Positions 1-10,054 of a stretch of 61,785 bases of DNA are shown here, piece after piece; position 1 is the first letter of the stretch; the number at the start of each line of letters is the position of its first letter. The stretch is from positions 1 to 61,785 of the IMG/VR virus record IMGVR_UViG_3300027816_000110. The stretch is one strand, 5' to 3'. Below the pieces are notes generated by a model, which saw only the letters and a list, made by a program, of their open reading frames with translations, did no database searches and was not told the origin of the DNA. The position numbers and the translations under genes were made by a program. The DNA comes from a virus.

Positions 1-35
1 CTCTCTATTTTTTAAAACAATTTAAATTATATACA

Positions 36-800
36 ATGGAAACAAAAATCAAACTAGCAAAGCTAGAGTCGAAAGACAGAACTTATTTATTAAGAGGGGA
101 TAGCTCCCCATTAACTTATTTCTTACCATCAAAAGACACTCCTCGTAGACGTCTACTTTATTTTGATGAAGAAACAAACTCAAATCACCCATTAAGATAC
201 GCAAGAAACTCAAACACTCCTTTTCAAGAAGATCAAGATCAAAATGTAATTCTTGAGCCAGTAGTATTTGAAGATGGTGTTTTAATAGTTCCAAAAACAA
301 ATCCAGTACTACAATTATTCTTATATTACCATCCAGGTAATGGTACCGAGTTTTATGAATTCGACAACGAAAAAGACGCTCAACAAGATGTTAAAGATAT
401 CAATATGGAGATTGATGCGTTATTACTTGCAAGAGAACTTGATATTACAAGTTTAGAAGCAATTGCTCGATTGGTATTAGGTAAAGACGTGTCTACTATG
501 ACTTCATCTGAGATTAAGAGAGATATGTTGTTATTTGCTAAAAGATATCCAGAAGACTTCTTAGATGCTGCTGGAGATCCAATGTTGAGAATTAATAATA
601 TAGCATCAAGAGCGATTTCTGATGGATATTTAACTTTTAGAAATAATAAGGACATTCATTATAACTTAAAAGATAACAAGAAGAAATTATTGACAGTTCC
701 TTATGGTGAAAATCATATATTTGTTTTGGCTTCTTGGTTGCAGTCAGACGAAGGTATGGAGTTCTACAAATTCTTAGAGGATAAAATATCAGAAAAATAG
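36..800 (+). CDS. Putative virion protein, 254 aa
   Basis: No family is recognised. The 254-residue protein is soluble, with no signal peptide or membrane segment. It is mixed alpha/beta with an acidic middle part and several short charged helices (about residues 115-190). It is the first gene of the connector/tail block. In a circular map it would directly follow the capsid gene that begins at the other end of the window, a position often held by head-completion or integration-host-factor-like virion proteins in crAss-like phages. The ATG follows an A/T-rich leader without a Shine-Dalgarno site. The virion role is inferred from position only. Confidence 0.75.
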   Translation: METKIKLAKLESKDRTYLLRGDSSPLTYFLPSKDTPRRRLLYFDEETNSNHPLRYARNSNTPFQEDQDQNVILEPVVFEDGVLIVPKTNPVLQLFLYYHPGNGTEFYEFDNEKDAQQDVKDINMEIDALLLARELDITSLEAIARLVLGKDVSTMTSSEIKRDMLLFAKRYPEDFLDAAGDPMLRINNIASRAISDGYLTFRNNKDIHYNLKDNKKKLLTVPYGENHIFVLASWLQSDEGMEFYKFLEDKISEK

Positions 801-808
801 TATATTTG
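801..808 (+). promoter_or_regulatory. Bacteroidota-type promoter (-7 TATATTTG)
   Basis: TATATTTG matches the Bacteroidota -7 consensus TAnnTTTG. It lies right after the stop of the 254-aa gene and 31 nt before the ATG at 840. No clear TTTG -33 element is visible. Confidence 0.6.
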
Positions 809-839
809 TGCTATTATTAACCCATTAATTTTTTAACAA

Positions 840-1136
840 ATGGAAAAGTTTATCAGTATTCCTAATAGTTTAGGAGCAAATCAATTAGTTTCTGCTGCAA
901 ACGTAGTAGCTGTTTTTGCAGGTACAGCAGCAACAAATACTGCTACAGCAGCAAATACTGTAATTATGTATCAAGGAGGTAAAGTTGTTACATTGATTCA
1001 TGCAGCTCAAACTGCATTTAACATGCGTAACGCTATTCAAAATGCAATCTCTGCTGCATTGCAAACATCTTGGACTGATACAGTGTATGTAATACCTTCA
1101 TTGCCAATATCGGTAACTGGTATTACAGCTGCTTAA
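840..1136 (+). CDS. Small Ala/Thr-rich virion protein, 98 aa
   Basis: The 98-residue protein is rich in Ala, Thr, Val and Asn. A low-complexity Ala/Thr stretch around residues 27-42 is followed by an amphipathic helix. It has its own TATATTTG promoter just upstream and a strong intrinsic terminator just downstream, so it is a monocistronic unit. That is typical of an abundantly made small structural or decoration protein. No family is recognised, and the virion role is inferred from composition, promoter and position next to the connector genes. Confidence 0.75.
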   Translation: MEKFISIPNSLGANQLVSAANVVAVFAGTAATNTATAANTVIMYQGGKVVTLIHAAQTAFNMRNAIQNAISAALQTSWTDTVYVIPSLPISVTGITAA

Positions 1137-1159
1137 TAGCAATCAAAGTAGAAAGGAAG

Positions 1160-1185
1160 AGGCACTCAAAAGAGTGCCTTTTTTT
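1160..1185 (+). terminator. Intrinsic terminator after the 98-aa gene
   Basis: Perfect 8-bp stem AGGCACTC/GAGTGCCT with an AAAA loop, followed by seven T residues. It lies 24 nt after the stop codon at 1136. Confidence 0.93.
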
Positions 1186-1188
1186 ATT

Positions 1189-1196
1189 TATCTTTG
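1189..1196 (+). promoter_or_regulatory. Bacteroidota-type promoter (-7 TATCTTTG)
   Basis: TATCTTTG fits TAnnTTTG. It sits directly behind the terminator and 15 bases before the ATG at 1211, so it would start the connector/tail operon (1211-7735). Confidence 0.7.
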
Positions 1197-1210
1197 TAAA
1201 AAGACATTCG

Positions 1211-1906
1211 ATGATAAACGAAGTTAGAAATACCGTTCTGTCTATATTAAGTAAGGACAATCGAGGATACATAACGCCATTTGAGTTTAACCTGTATGCA
1301 AAGCAAGCACAGCTTGAAATATTTACAAACTACATGGAGCAGTATTCAGATGCGTTCTTAAAGAGTATTGCTAGAGGATACGGTGAAGGATATTCAGATG
1401 TTCCTAAAAATGTGGCTGAGTCGCTTGATATATTTTACACGTCAGCAAACTTATCTGGAACTCTAAATGTCTTTACCGCTCCATCTGATTATTACTTCTT
1501 AGAGAAGATAGTTTATAACAACACTGAGGTAGAGAAAGTATCTCATAGAAAGATATTAAATCTATTGTCATCTAACTTAACTTCACCAAGTGTGTCTTAT
1601 CCAGTATACACATTCTCTGGTTCTGATATTACTGTGTATCCAACAACTATAGTATCTGGCGTAACAGCTCATTACTTAAGACTGCCGTTAGATCCAAAGT
1701 GGACATATGTAGCTATGGCGGCTGGAGATTCAGACCCATTGTTCAATCCGTCTGCTGGTGACTATCAAGATTTTGAATTACCAATGGAAGAGTTCCCATT
1801 GTTAGTGGTTAAAATATTGGCATATTGTGGAGTCACTATAAGAGAAACAGAGGTTGTGCAGATAGCAAAAGCGCAAGAAATGCAAGACATCCAACAAAAC
1901 CAATAA
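1211..1906 (+). CDS. Head-tail connector/ring-type protein, 231 aa
   Basis: First gene of the connector operon, directly followed by the 302-aa connector gene. The N-terminal 60 residues are helical, and the rest is beta-rich with aromatic loops. The pattern resembles small ring or tail-adaptor proteins of crAss-like podoviruses, which lie just before the tubular and stabilisation proteins. That assignment rests on gene order and overall look rather than a diagnostic motif. The start is supported by the TATCTTTG promoter 15 nt upstream, so any upstream start would fall outside the transcript. Confidence 0.8.
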   Translation: MINEVRNTVLSILSKDNRGYITPFEFNLYAKQAQLEIFTNYMEQYSDAFLKSIARGYGEGYSDVPKNVAESLDIFYTSANLSGTLNVFTAPSDYYFLEKIVYNNTEVEKVSHRKILNLLSSNLTSPSVSYPVYTFSGSDITVYPTTIVSGVTAHYLRLPLDPKWTYVAMAAGDSDPLFNPSAGDYQDFELPMEEFPLLVVKILAYCGVTIRETEVVQIAKAQEMQDIQQNQ

Positions 1907-1909
1907 TAA

Positions 1910-2818
1910 ATGGCATACATTACTAACTATCAATACTACACAAATAACGGAGTTATACCAACAGATGTTAACTGGGGTTCATATCAATATGTAAGCCTGG
2001 CTGACGTTGTTAACAATTTTATGTTAATGTATGTAGGTAATGACAAATTGGTCAATAATGTTGATCGATATGCCGTTTTGTTTCATGCTAAGAGAGCTGT
2101 ACAAGAGCTTAATTATGACGCATTAAAAAACATTAAGGTTATAGAGCTTGAAATAGGGGATGACTTGAAGATGGTTATGCCTCCAGATTATGTTAACTAT
2201 GTTAGGATATCTATGTTGAAAAATGGTATACTATTCCCTCTTGTGGAGAACAGAACACCTATGTCAGCTACAGCTTATTTACAAGACAACAATCTAGATA
2301 TCATATTTGACGTAAACGGTGAGATCGTAACAGGTACATCGAAACTTGACATACTAAGACAAGACAAACAGTTATATACTGGTATGGGTCCATATCAAGG
2401 CCAGTACGGATGGTATTGGGATGGTGATTGGTATTTTGGATACAACTTTGGTAAAAGGTTTGGATTAGAAACCGATCAAGCTAATGTAAATCCAAAATTC
2501 TACATAAACAAGGCAGCTGGTGTGATTGATTTTTCTAGCGGTGTAGAGAATCAGATTATTGTTTTTGAATACATATCTGACGGTATGGAAAACGGTGACG
2601 ACTCTCTTATCACAATCAACAAATTAGCTGAAGAGTATTTGTATGCTTATATTAAATGGGCGTTATTAAACAATAAATACGGAATACAAGAGTACGTTAT
2701 AAATAGACTTAGAAAAGAAAAGATGGCTGTTCTTAGAAACACTAAGATCAGATTGAGTAACTTACATCCATCTAGATTATTAATGCCTTTAAGAGGTAGA
2801 GATAAACAAATAAAATGA
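1910..2818 (+). CDS. Ring / tail tubular protein, crAss-like type, 302 aa
   Basis: A virion connector protein. The region around residues 84-105 (MVMPPDYVNYVRISML) closely matches the conserved 'PPDYVNYVRI' segment I know from crAss-like ring or tail-tubular proteins, followed by a beta-rich middle with many Tyr, Trp and Gly. The C-terminal quarter is helical and basic (about 240-302). It begins 3 nt after the upstream stop and overlaps the next gene by 4 nt (ATGA), indicating tight co-translation. The family call is from memory of the motif. Confidence 0.85.
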   Translation: MAYITNYQYYTNNGVIPTDVNWGSYQYVSLADVVNNFMLMYVGNDKLVNNVDRYAVLFHAKRAVQELNYDALKNIKVIELEIGDDLKMVMPPDYVNYVRISMLKNGILFPLVENRTPMSATAYLQDNNLDIIFDVNGEIVTGTSKLDILRQDKQLYTGMGPYQGQYGWYWDGDWYFGYNFGKRFGLETDQANVNPKFYINKAAGVIDFSSGVENQIIVFEYISDGMENGDDSLITINKLAEEYLYAYIKWALLNNKYGIQEYVINRLRKEKMAVLRNTKIRLSNLHPSRLLMPLRGRDKQIK

Positions 2819-5800
2819 TAAAACTAGACAAGACTTTTATTGCTGGAAAGATGAACAAGGATATAGACGAACGTCTTATCCCAGATGGAGAGTACTTAGA
2901 TGCGTTAAACGTAACTATAGATACGTCACAAGGATCTACTATTGGTGCTGTTCAGAACTCTAGAGGTAATGATAAAATGTCTGACATAGCCACAGTAACT
3001 GGTTTAGCTGTTGTTAACGCAAGAGCTATAGGTGCCGTTGCATATGAGGCTCAAAACCTTATATATTGGCTTGTTACTAGTGATAACTTTGATGCTGTAT
3101 TCGAGTATAACCAATTGACTGACGTAACGACAAAAGTATTGTTGAGTACTACAGGTCAGTTGAACTTTAACAAGAATTACTGCGTTACTGGTATAAATTA
3201 CATACCTGCATTTGGTGATCTTGGACCATTTTTATTTTGGTCTGATGGCCTTAATCCACCAAGGAGAATAAATATTGCTAGAGCTAAATCTTGGTCTGAT
3301 GACGATCCTAGAATTGATCTTGATACTCAGGTTATTCTTCGTCCACCATTGAATGCTCCAAAGATATATTTAAAGACTGACGGTGATCCAGAAACAACAA
3401 ACAACATAGAGAGGAAGTTTTTATATTTTGCTTATCGATATAAATATGTAGATAATCAATATAGCTCTATGTCACCATTTTCTGGTGTAGCATTCCAAGG
3501 AGATACATTCTTTTTTGATTTTGATACTGGTGATAATACTGGTATGAAAAACGTATTCAATAAAATTGATGTAACATTTGATACTGGTAATCAATTTGTT
3601 AAGGAGATACAAGTTGTATTTTATGATACGTCTGGATTAAATACGTATGTAATAGACAATTATAACAAAGGAGAAATAGGTTTATCTGATAATGTTGTTT
3701 ACACCATAGAGTTTTCAAACAATAAAATATACGGACCATTAGATGTATCTCAAATAACTAGACTTTTTGACAATGTGCCTTTGTTAGCTAAGTGTCAAAA
3801 CGTGATAGGAAATAGGTTAGTCTATGGCAACTATACTCAATTTAGAGATCTAAAAGATGCATTTAATCAAGACATATTGATTGACTATAGTGTTGAGGTT
3901 GTTTCAGATCCAATAACTAGCACTTCAGCTACAAGAACATTTAGGTCTGATAGAGATTATGAGATTGGACTTGTTTATACTGATGAATACGGAAGAATGA
4001 CTACAGTTCTTACAACAGAAAATAATTCTGTTTACGTTCCATCAACAAAGTCAGATTATCAGAATTCTATCCGTGTAACATTAAACAATCAAGCACCTAA
4101 CTGGGCTACTAATTTTAGATTTGTATTAAAACAGCCTACTGGTGAATATTATAATATTTTTCCTCAAACATTTTTTATAGACGGACAATTTAGGTATTTC
4201 TTAATTAATGAATCAGATAGAGATAAAATAATAGTAGGTGAATATATAATATTTAAGACTGCTAGTTTTACAGCAACTCATGTAAATACAAAGTTTAAAA
4301 TACTTGAGTTAGAATATAAACAAGCATCATTTATTACTTCAGCTCCAGAAGGTCTATATTTTAAAATTAAGACAGATGGATCTGCATTTCTAAATGATGG
4401 ATCTACGTATACTGCATACAATGCATCTACTGGTAGAGGGCCAAAATCAATTACTAATCCAGATCCACATACTGTACAGCCAGTAAAAAGAACGACGTTA
4501 CCAAGCGTGAATATAACTCCAATTTTTTACAGCGTTTCTGGAATATATACCACTACAACTACATCACCTTCATTAAATGCAGATATAACATCACTTATAG
4601 CAAATACTGATAGTAGAGTAGCTATAAGAATATTAACTTCAACATCATATGAATACACTAGAGATATAGATTTAGGATCTGCTATTTGGTCTGGTCCTTT
4701 TACCATACCTTCTACATTATCAGACACTTTAACACTTGGTACATCACCAACTTCTGATTATGTAGAGTTAAATATAAGATGGGATTCTGATACAGGGTAT
4801 ACTCCTGGAGATGTATTTATATTTAATGTTAGAGGATATAATGTGATTGGATCTCCTAATAGTTATACTGGTACACCATTAAGCCCAGGTACTAATAATG
4901 GTTTATATGGTAATCAAAATGTTATAAACATGCCTAAAGCAGATTATGGAGGAGCGGCATTAATAAACTTTAATTCACCTATATACCCTTTTGCTGAAAT
5001 AACTATAAAAATAGTAAGAGATGGGGTACCAGCAAGTTCTGATAGACAATATACAAATACTTGGATAAACGGTACAAAATATTATCAAAATTTAGAAGAA
5101 TGGTTTTGGAGAGAAGGATATTCTACCTTTGATCAATATGATCAATCTGTTACATTAGTCGGTGGAGCTAATTACGTTACATTTAGATCTGGAACTGGGT
5201 ATAATAAATTTGGATATCCAGGAGATAGTAATTATATGTATGAAACATCAGCTGGAAATATATATATGATAATAAGAGGTTTTGGAACAGGTAATTTAAC
5301 AAAAAGAAACGAAATAACAGTAGAACTAACTGTAAAACAGTCTCCAGGAAAACCTAAATTATCAGCCGAAACAGTTCCAACAAAAACAGATAATGATATT
5401 TATTATGAGTTAAGCAAAACTTACAGAATAGAAAATGGACTTCATAAAGTGTCTTGGGTTTATTCTGATTTTACTGATGGATCAACTGTTTTCCCTTCTA
5501 TTCCAGAAGTAGCAGGTCTTACTGTATTAGGTCCTTTGGATCCTAATAATCCTCTATCTACTGATGCTATACATTCATTTAATGTAGGAGAAATTATATA
5601 TGTAAAAAGCGACAACCCATCAATAGGTCCTCCTGATGGATATTATAATATAACGTATGTAACTGATTATGCTATAGCTATAGATCTTCCATTCCCTGGT
5701 ACTGGACCAGTAACTGGAGGTAAGGTATACTACAATATAAACGAACAAGACCAAACAACATCCATTCCGTTAGTAATAGACATCAACCATCCGACATCAC

Positions 5801-6729
5801 AAAACTCAGATTTCAATGCATTTGCGTTCGGAAATGGCGTTGAGTCAAATAGAATACTAGATGCGTTCTTACAGCCTCAAATGCGGTACAGCCAAAGGGC
5901 TTTAACCACCATTGAGGATTACAAGCAACAGAAGAAAGAAACGTCTCTAACTTATAGCGGTGTATATGTTGGTGCTACACAGCTAAACAATCTGAATGAG
6001 TTTAACTTATCAACAGGAAACTTTAAGAACTTAGACGTTACATACGGACCAATACAAAAGTTATACGCTAGAGATACGGATCTATTAGTATTACATCAAG
6101 ACAAAATAACAAGTGTTCTGTACGGTAAAAACTTATTGGTTGATGCGGTTGGTGGTGGCCAAGTAGCATCTGTTCCAGAGGTTCTTGGAAATCAAGTTGC
6201 TCACCCATCTGAATATGGTATAAGCAACAACCCAGAGAGTTTTGCAAGACACTCAAACGTATTGTTCTTTGCTGATGCTCGTCGCGGTGCTGTGTTGCAA
6301 ATGATAAATGATGAGGTTATAGAGATATCTGATAGTGGTATGAAAAACTACTTTAGAGATACAATGAAAGACAATCCAAACACTCAGAAGTTAGGAAGCT
6401 TTGATCCATTTAACAACCAATATGTTATATCATTTAACGATCAATCTGTCAACCCTTGCGAACTATCTATAGCTCCAACAATATCTGTTACTAGTGCTGC
6501 TGCAAAGACGTTGTTTTTATTTACAATAACATCAAACACATCATGGACGCTTTCATCAAATCAGACTTGGTTGACATTACCTATATCATCTGGGTTTGGA
6601 AATGAGGATATATACGGATCGGTTGAATTAAACGATGTAGAGATGTTTAGATCAGCAAAAGTCACTATAACATACTGCGATGGACTAGAACAAGAATTTA
6701 CATTATTACAATTAGCAACACCAACATAA
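2815..6729 (+). CDS. Tail stabilisation-type protein with C-terminal BACON-like domain, 1304 aa
   Basis: The N-terminus carries the hallmark of the crAss-like 'tail stabilisation' family: around residues 10-35 it reads AGKMNKDIDERLIPDGEY then DALNV and an SxGAVQN-type segment. The remainder is a long beta-rich virion protein. The last 90 residues (about 1215-1304) look like a BACON domain: an SNTSWTLS.NQTWLTL core, then a conserved SAKVTITY strand and a final FTLLQL strand. BACON domains are carbohydrate- or mucin-binding modules typical of Bacteroidota and their phages. The central part (about 4140-5480) is visibly more A/T-rich than both ends, suggesting it was exchanged as a module. It probably forms the tail hub or nozzle. 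Confidence 0.88.
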   Translation: MIKLDKTFIAGKMNKDIDERLIPDGEYLDALNVTIDTSQGSTIGAVQNSRGNDKMSDIATVTGLAVVNARAIGAVAYEAQNLIYWLVTSDNFDAVFEYNQLTDVTTKVLLSTTGQLNFNKNYCVTGINYIPAFGDLGPFLFWSDGLNPPRRINIARAKSWSDDDPRIDLDTQVILRPPLNAPKIYLKTDGDPETTNNIERKFLYFAYRYKYVDNQYSSMSPFSGVAFQGDTFFFDFDTGDNTGMKNVFNKIDVTFDTGNQFVKEIQVVFYDTSGLNTYVIDNYNKGEIGLSDNVVYTIEFSNNKIYGPLDVSQITRLFDNVPLLAKCQNVIGNRLVYGNYTQFRDLKDAFNQDILIDYSVEVVSDPITSTSATRTFRSDRDYEIGLVYTDEYGRMTTVLTTENNSVYVPSTKSDYQNSIRVTLNNQAPNWATNFRFVLKQPTGEYYNIFPQTFFIDGQFRYFLINESDRDKIIVGEYIIFKTASFTATHVNTKFKILELEYKQASFITSAPEGLYFKIKTDGSAFLNDGSTYTAYNASTGRGPKSITNPDPHTVQPVKRTTLPSVNITPIFYSVSGIYTTTTTSPSLNADITSLIANTDSRVAIRILTSTSYEYTRDIDLGSAIWSGPFTIPSTLSDTLTLGTSPTSDYVELNIRWDSDTGYTPGDVFIFNVRGYNVIGSPNSYTGTPLSPGTNNGLYGNQNVINMPKADYGGAALINFNSPIYPFAEITIKIVRDGVPASSDRQYTNTWINGTKYYQNLEEWFWREGYSTFDQYDQSVTLVGGANYVTFRSGTGYNKFGYPGDSNYMYETSAGNIYMIIRGFGTGNLTKRNEITVELTVKQSPGKPKLSAETVPTKTDNDIYYELSKTYRIENGLHKVSWVYSDFTDGSTVFPSIPEVAGLTVLGPLDPNNPLSTDAIHSFNVGEIIYVKSDNPSIGPPDGYYNITYVTDYAIAIDLPFPGTGPVTGGKVYYNINEQDQTTSIPLVIDINHPTSQNSDFNAFAFGNGVESNRILDAFLQPQMRYSQRALTTIEDYKQQKKETSLTYSGVYVGATQLNNLNEFNLSTGNFKNLDVTYGPIQKLYARDTDLLVLHQDKITSVLYGKNLLVDAVGGGQVASVPEVLGNQVAHPSEYGISNNPESFARHSNVLFFADARRGAVLQMINDEVIEISDSGMKNYFRDTMKDNPNTQKLGSFDPFNNQYVISFNDQSVNPCELSIAPTISVTSAAAKTLFLFTITSNTSWTLSSNQTWLTLPISSGFGNEDIYGSVELNDVEMFRSAKVTITYCDGLEQEFTLLQLATPT

Positions 6730-6730
6730 T

Positions 6731-7735
6731 ATGTGCGACTGTATAAAAATAACATACGTAGACCTAAAAGGAAATGTAGTAACATTTGAGACTGGTATTA
6801 TTGAATCAAAAACTGGTGATTACTATGAGTTTGATAATTTCTTTATATATCCACTTAAAGAAGGTTGGTCTCTTCAATATGGAAAAGGTGATATAATAGG
6901 AGAAATAAATACACTTGATTGTCCGCTTGGTCAGTTTGATTTAATTGATAATGAATTCTTTCTAAGTTTTATTGTAGAGAAGTGCGATAGCGACTACAAG
7001 ACGATAACATATTCTACTGTAAGTCAAGGTTGGAATTCATTTTGGTCATTTAATCCAGATTGGATGACTGAGCTTAATAACGTATTTTATACCATGAAGG
7101 ACGGTGATTTATGGAGGCATAACACTAATCTTACTAGGAATAATTTTTACGGTGTTCAGTATAACTCAACAATAAAGACAATATTTAACGCTAGTCCGTT
7201 AGACAACAAGGTATTTAAAAATCTATCTATAAATAGTAATGAACCTTGGACGGCATACATAGATACAAATCTACAGACAGCTGAGACTCCATATACTTAT
7301 TTTGTTGAAAAGGAAGGATTTTGGTTTGCTTACATAAGACGTCAAGATAATACGATATCAATAAAATCACTTTCTACACAAGGTGTTGGAGAGGTAAACA
7401 CGGCTACTAGCCCTTCTCCTACTACTGGTATAGTTACTTTTCCAAACAACATAGACAAGAACTCTATAAGCATTGGTGACAAACTATATAAAAATTCACT
7501 AGGTACATTATTTTTCTTGGGTGATATAGTATCATACACAGATAATAGCATAGATATAGATATAACTTTTGGTGCATTACCTTCACCTGGAGATTTTATA
7601 ATAGCTGTTAAAAACTCTCAAGTTGAGTCTTATGGTGTTCGTGGTGTATACATGAATGTTCAGCTTGAGAATGATAGTACTGATGAAGTAGAATTATTTT
7701 CACTAAGTAGTACATCATTCAAAAGTTTTCAGTAA
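6731..7735 (+). CDS. Putative tail/receptor-facing virion protein, 334 aa
   Basis: It starts one base after the stop of the stabilisation-type gene and begins MCDCIKITYVD, a Cys-containing N-terminus seen in several Bacteroidota phage tail proteins. It is beta-rich throughout with many aromatic residues and has no membrane segment. The sequence around residues 210-280 (short Gly/Ser/Thr/Pro linker, then beta strands) resembles a small terminal domain. A tail nozzle or tail-tip role is inferred from gene order. The stop codon overlaps the next promoter (TAAATTTG). Confidence 0.75.
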   Translation: MCDCIKITYVDLKGNVVTFETGIIESKTGDYYEFDNFFIYPLKEGWSLQYGKGDIIGEINTLDCPLGQFDLIDNEFFLSFIVEKCDSDYKTITYSTVSQGWNSFWSFNPDWMTELNNVFYTMKDGDLWRHNTNLTRNNFYGVQYNSTIKTIFNASPLDNKVFKNLSINSNEPWTAYIDTNLQTAETPYTYFVEKEGFWFAYIRRQDNTISIKSLSTQGVGEVNTATSPSPTTGIVTFPNNIDKNSISIGDKLYKNSLGTLFFLGDIVSYTDNSIDIDITFGALPSPGDFIIAVKNSQVESYGVRGVYMNVQLENDSTDEVELFSLSSTSFKSFQ

Positions 7736-7740
7736 ATTTG
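7733..7740 (+). promoter_or_regulatory. Bacteroidota-type promoter (-7 TAAATTTG)
   Basis: TAAATTTG matches TAnnTTTG and overlaps the upstream stop codon. The next ATG (7758) is 18 nt downstream, so it would drive the ejection-protein genes 7758-21055. Confidence 0.65.
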
Positions 7741-7757
7741 TATAAAACGTATTAGTT

Positions 7758-8423
7758 ATGATTCCTCAGTTAGCATTATACGCTCTGGGTGCTGGAGCTA
7801 ACGCTGTACAAGCGTTCCAAGCTCAAAAGAATATGAGAAAGGCACAAGAAGCGGCACAAAAAGCCTATCAAGAAATGAAGGCTATAAAAGAAATAAATCC
7901 GTTCAAACAAGTTCAAGTTCCTACATTAGGTAGTCAACTAGCTCAACAATCATTAGATAGGGCCACTATGGGTGCATTAAGTACATTACAGAGCACTGGA
8001 GCTGAAGGTGCTATAGGTGGTGTTGGAAATGTGTTGCAAGCTAATATTGGTCAAGGTCTTGAAAACGCAGCTATGTTAAACGAAGCTCAATTCAAGAGAG
8101 ATGCCATGCAAGCTGAAGCTGAGGCTGGTATTCAAGCTAGACAAGCTGAAAGAGATTGGATGCTTGGAGCTCAACAAGCTCAAAGTGCTGAACTAAGAAG
8201 AGCTGACGCTGAGACAAATAGAAATGCTTCTGTAATGGGTATAGCTGGATCTTTAAATTCAGCAGCTGGGCTAATGGGGGATTACTTTGAGTCAAATCCT
8301 TATGGTTCTTTTGCTGATATGTTTAAAATGAACAAATCTAAAAAATCCAATACCCCTTCATCATCTTATGATTGGAATAATAGCATGAATCCGAACGGTT
8401 TATCTACTTTTATACGCAAATAA
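7758..8423 (+). CDS. Putative internal virion (ejection) protein, 221 aa
   Basis: Strongly Ala/Gln-rich helical protein. A hydrophobic N-terminal segment (residues 1-20, LALYALGAGANAVQAF) precedes a long helical region with regular Ala/Gln/Glu/Arg spacing (20-150), a Gly/Ala-rich stretch near 165-178, and a Ser/Asn-rich tail. Size, composition and position before two much larger proteins match the small member of the T7 gp14/gp15/gp16-type ejection set, but no sequence motif was matched. It has its own promoter and ends 2 nt before the next gene. Confidence 0.78.
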   Translation: MIPQLALYALGAGANAVQAFQAQKNMRKAQEAAQKAYQEMKAIKEINPFKQVQVPTLGSQLAQQSLDRATMGALSTLQSTGAEGAIGGVGNVLQANIGQGLENAAMLNEAQFKRDAMQAEAEAGIQARQAERDWMLGAQQAQSAELRRADAETNRNASVMGIAGSLNSAAGLMGDYFESNPYGSFADMFKMNKSKKSNTPSSSYDWNNSMNPNGLSTFIRK

Positions 8424-8425
8424 TA

Positions 8426-10054
8426 ATGGCAACTAGAAACGACTACTTTGGATATATACCGTCAGAGACGAGGATCGACTGGGGTAAAATGACGGGAGAT
8501 CTTGCCAAAACAATAACTGACGCTTACGGAAACAGGGAGAAAGTAAGAGAGGAGTTAGATCAAATAAAGACGACTAATGACGCTCTTGTAACAAACACAG
8601 AGAGAGGTAAAACTCAAGCTCTAAATGAACTTGTTCTTTCTGGTGCTGATGACGCTAAGATGAAAATGCTTGAGTGGCATAAAGCTCTAAAGAGAGGTGA
8701 GATAACAGCAAAAGAATACAAAAACAGGATGAACAATCTAACTGAAAATTGGAAGGCTTTTGCTAACAATATGAAAACATTTGACACAAGAATGCAAGAC
8801 ATTATGTCAAGACAACAACCAGGAGAAGATGGTAAGATCGCTGGTTCTGGTTTTGAAGCTTCTGTCAATCAAAAAATTGCTTCGTTAGGTGATTTGAGAA
8901 ACAAAAAAATAACTATAGACAATGAGAGCGGAAAGGTATATATGGGGTCATTAGATCCTAATACTGGGCAATACGATCCAAATACATTAATTGATGCCAT
9001 GTCTATTGGTAATGTATCAAATATGTTAGACAATAGAGTAGACGTTGTTGACTTGACTAGTGATTTAGCAAAAACATTTAAAGATTGGTCTGTATCAAAT
9101 CCAGGTAAGACTGTTCAAGATGCTAGACAAAATCCATTCTTATCAAAAGCTAAAAATAACTTTAAGGCTGGAGTATTATCTAACAATAGAATGGTTACAA
9201 GTATACTCGTTGATAACGGAGACGGTGATTATGATATTTATTTTGATGATGATGACAGAAAAAATAAATTACAGCAAATGCTGTCTGCTGAAATGGAGTC
9301 AAGGAAAACTACACCAAAATACAGTAGTTCTGACATAACTAAAAAAATAGAGCAATATAAAAAGAATAATAAGAAAGCTACAACTGCACAGTTAGAACAA
9401 TACAGAGATAAACTTGAGTCTGAGACTGTTGGTGATATGACGTTAGAAGAGCAAAAAAAATTCATAGAGGATGCTCAATTAAAACTTATTCCAGCTGTTC
9501 TTGATGAAAATGGTGTTTATCAACCACAACCAACTCAATATCAGTTACAACAAGCTGACGCTATATTAGATGCTAGTATAGAATCTCAAATACCTAAAAG
9601 TGTTCAAATAACCCCAGTAACCAGATCATCTGGTAGTGTCGGTGTCAGCGGTGGCTCAAAAGGTAGCGGAGGAGCTCCAAATACCGCATTATATCGACAG
9701 ATAGTAAGTGGATTTAATGATAGAAGTCCTGCTGGAGCTGCTAGATTAGCAGCGGCTAGTGGAGGTAAATATAGGTTTGAATTTAAGCCTAAGCAGCCAG
9801 GTGTTTTTGTATATGAAACTAGATACGTGTCAAATGGATTTGGAGGTCAAGAGGCTCAAGATTTTGAGATTGGATATTTCCAAAATGCAAGAGATTTGGC
9901 TCCAATAGTAGGATTTGCTAGCGGAACAGGTGCTACATCTTCAACAGCATTTGACGAATGGGATGCTTCAGAAAGAGCTGTAATGGGAGGAAAATCAACA
10001 AATAATAAGAGCGGAAAAGCAGAAGGTGATGATTTATTTAAAAACCCTAAATAA
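8426..10054 (+). CDS. Putative internal virion (ejection) protein, 542 aa
   Basis: Helical, highly charged protein with repeated Lys/Glu segments. A low-complexity Ser/Gly hinge lies near residues 403-420 (SSGSVGVSGGSKGSGG), then a beta-rich C-terminal part. It is flanked by the 221-aa and 3666-aa genes with gaps of 2 and 0 nt, so the three are translated together. By analogy with podovirus ejection complexes it may be the middle member, part of the trans-envelope tube. That role is inferred from context. Confidence 0.75.
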   Translation: MATRNDYFGYIPSETRIDWGKMTGDLAKTITDAYGNREKVREELDQIKTTNDALVTNTERGKTQALNELVLSGADDAKMKMLEWHKALKRGEITAKEYKNRMNNLTENWKAFANNMKTFDTRMQDIMSRQQPGEDGKIAGSGFEASVNQKIASLGDLRNKKITIDNESGKVYMGSLDPNTGQYDPNTLIDAMSIGNVSNMLDNRVDVVDLTSDLAKTFKDWSVSNPGKTVQDARQNPFLSKAKNNFKAGVLSNNRMVTSILVDNGDGDYDIYFDDDDRKNKLQQMLSAEMESRKTTPKYSSSDITKKIEQYKKNNKKATTAQLEQYRDKLESETVGDMTLEEQKKFIEDAQLKLIPAVLDENGVYQPQPTQYQLQQADAILDASIESQIPKSVQITPVTRSSGSVGVSGGSKGSGGAPNTALYRQIVSGFNDRSPAGAARLAAASGGKYRFEFKPKQPGVFVYETRYVSNGFGGQEAQDFEIGYFQNARDLAPIVGFASGTGATSSTAFDEWDASERAVMGGKSTNNKSGKAEGDDLFKNPK

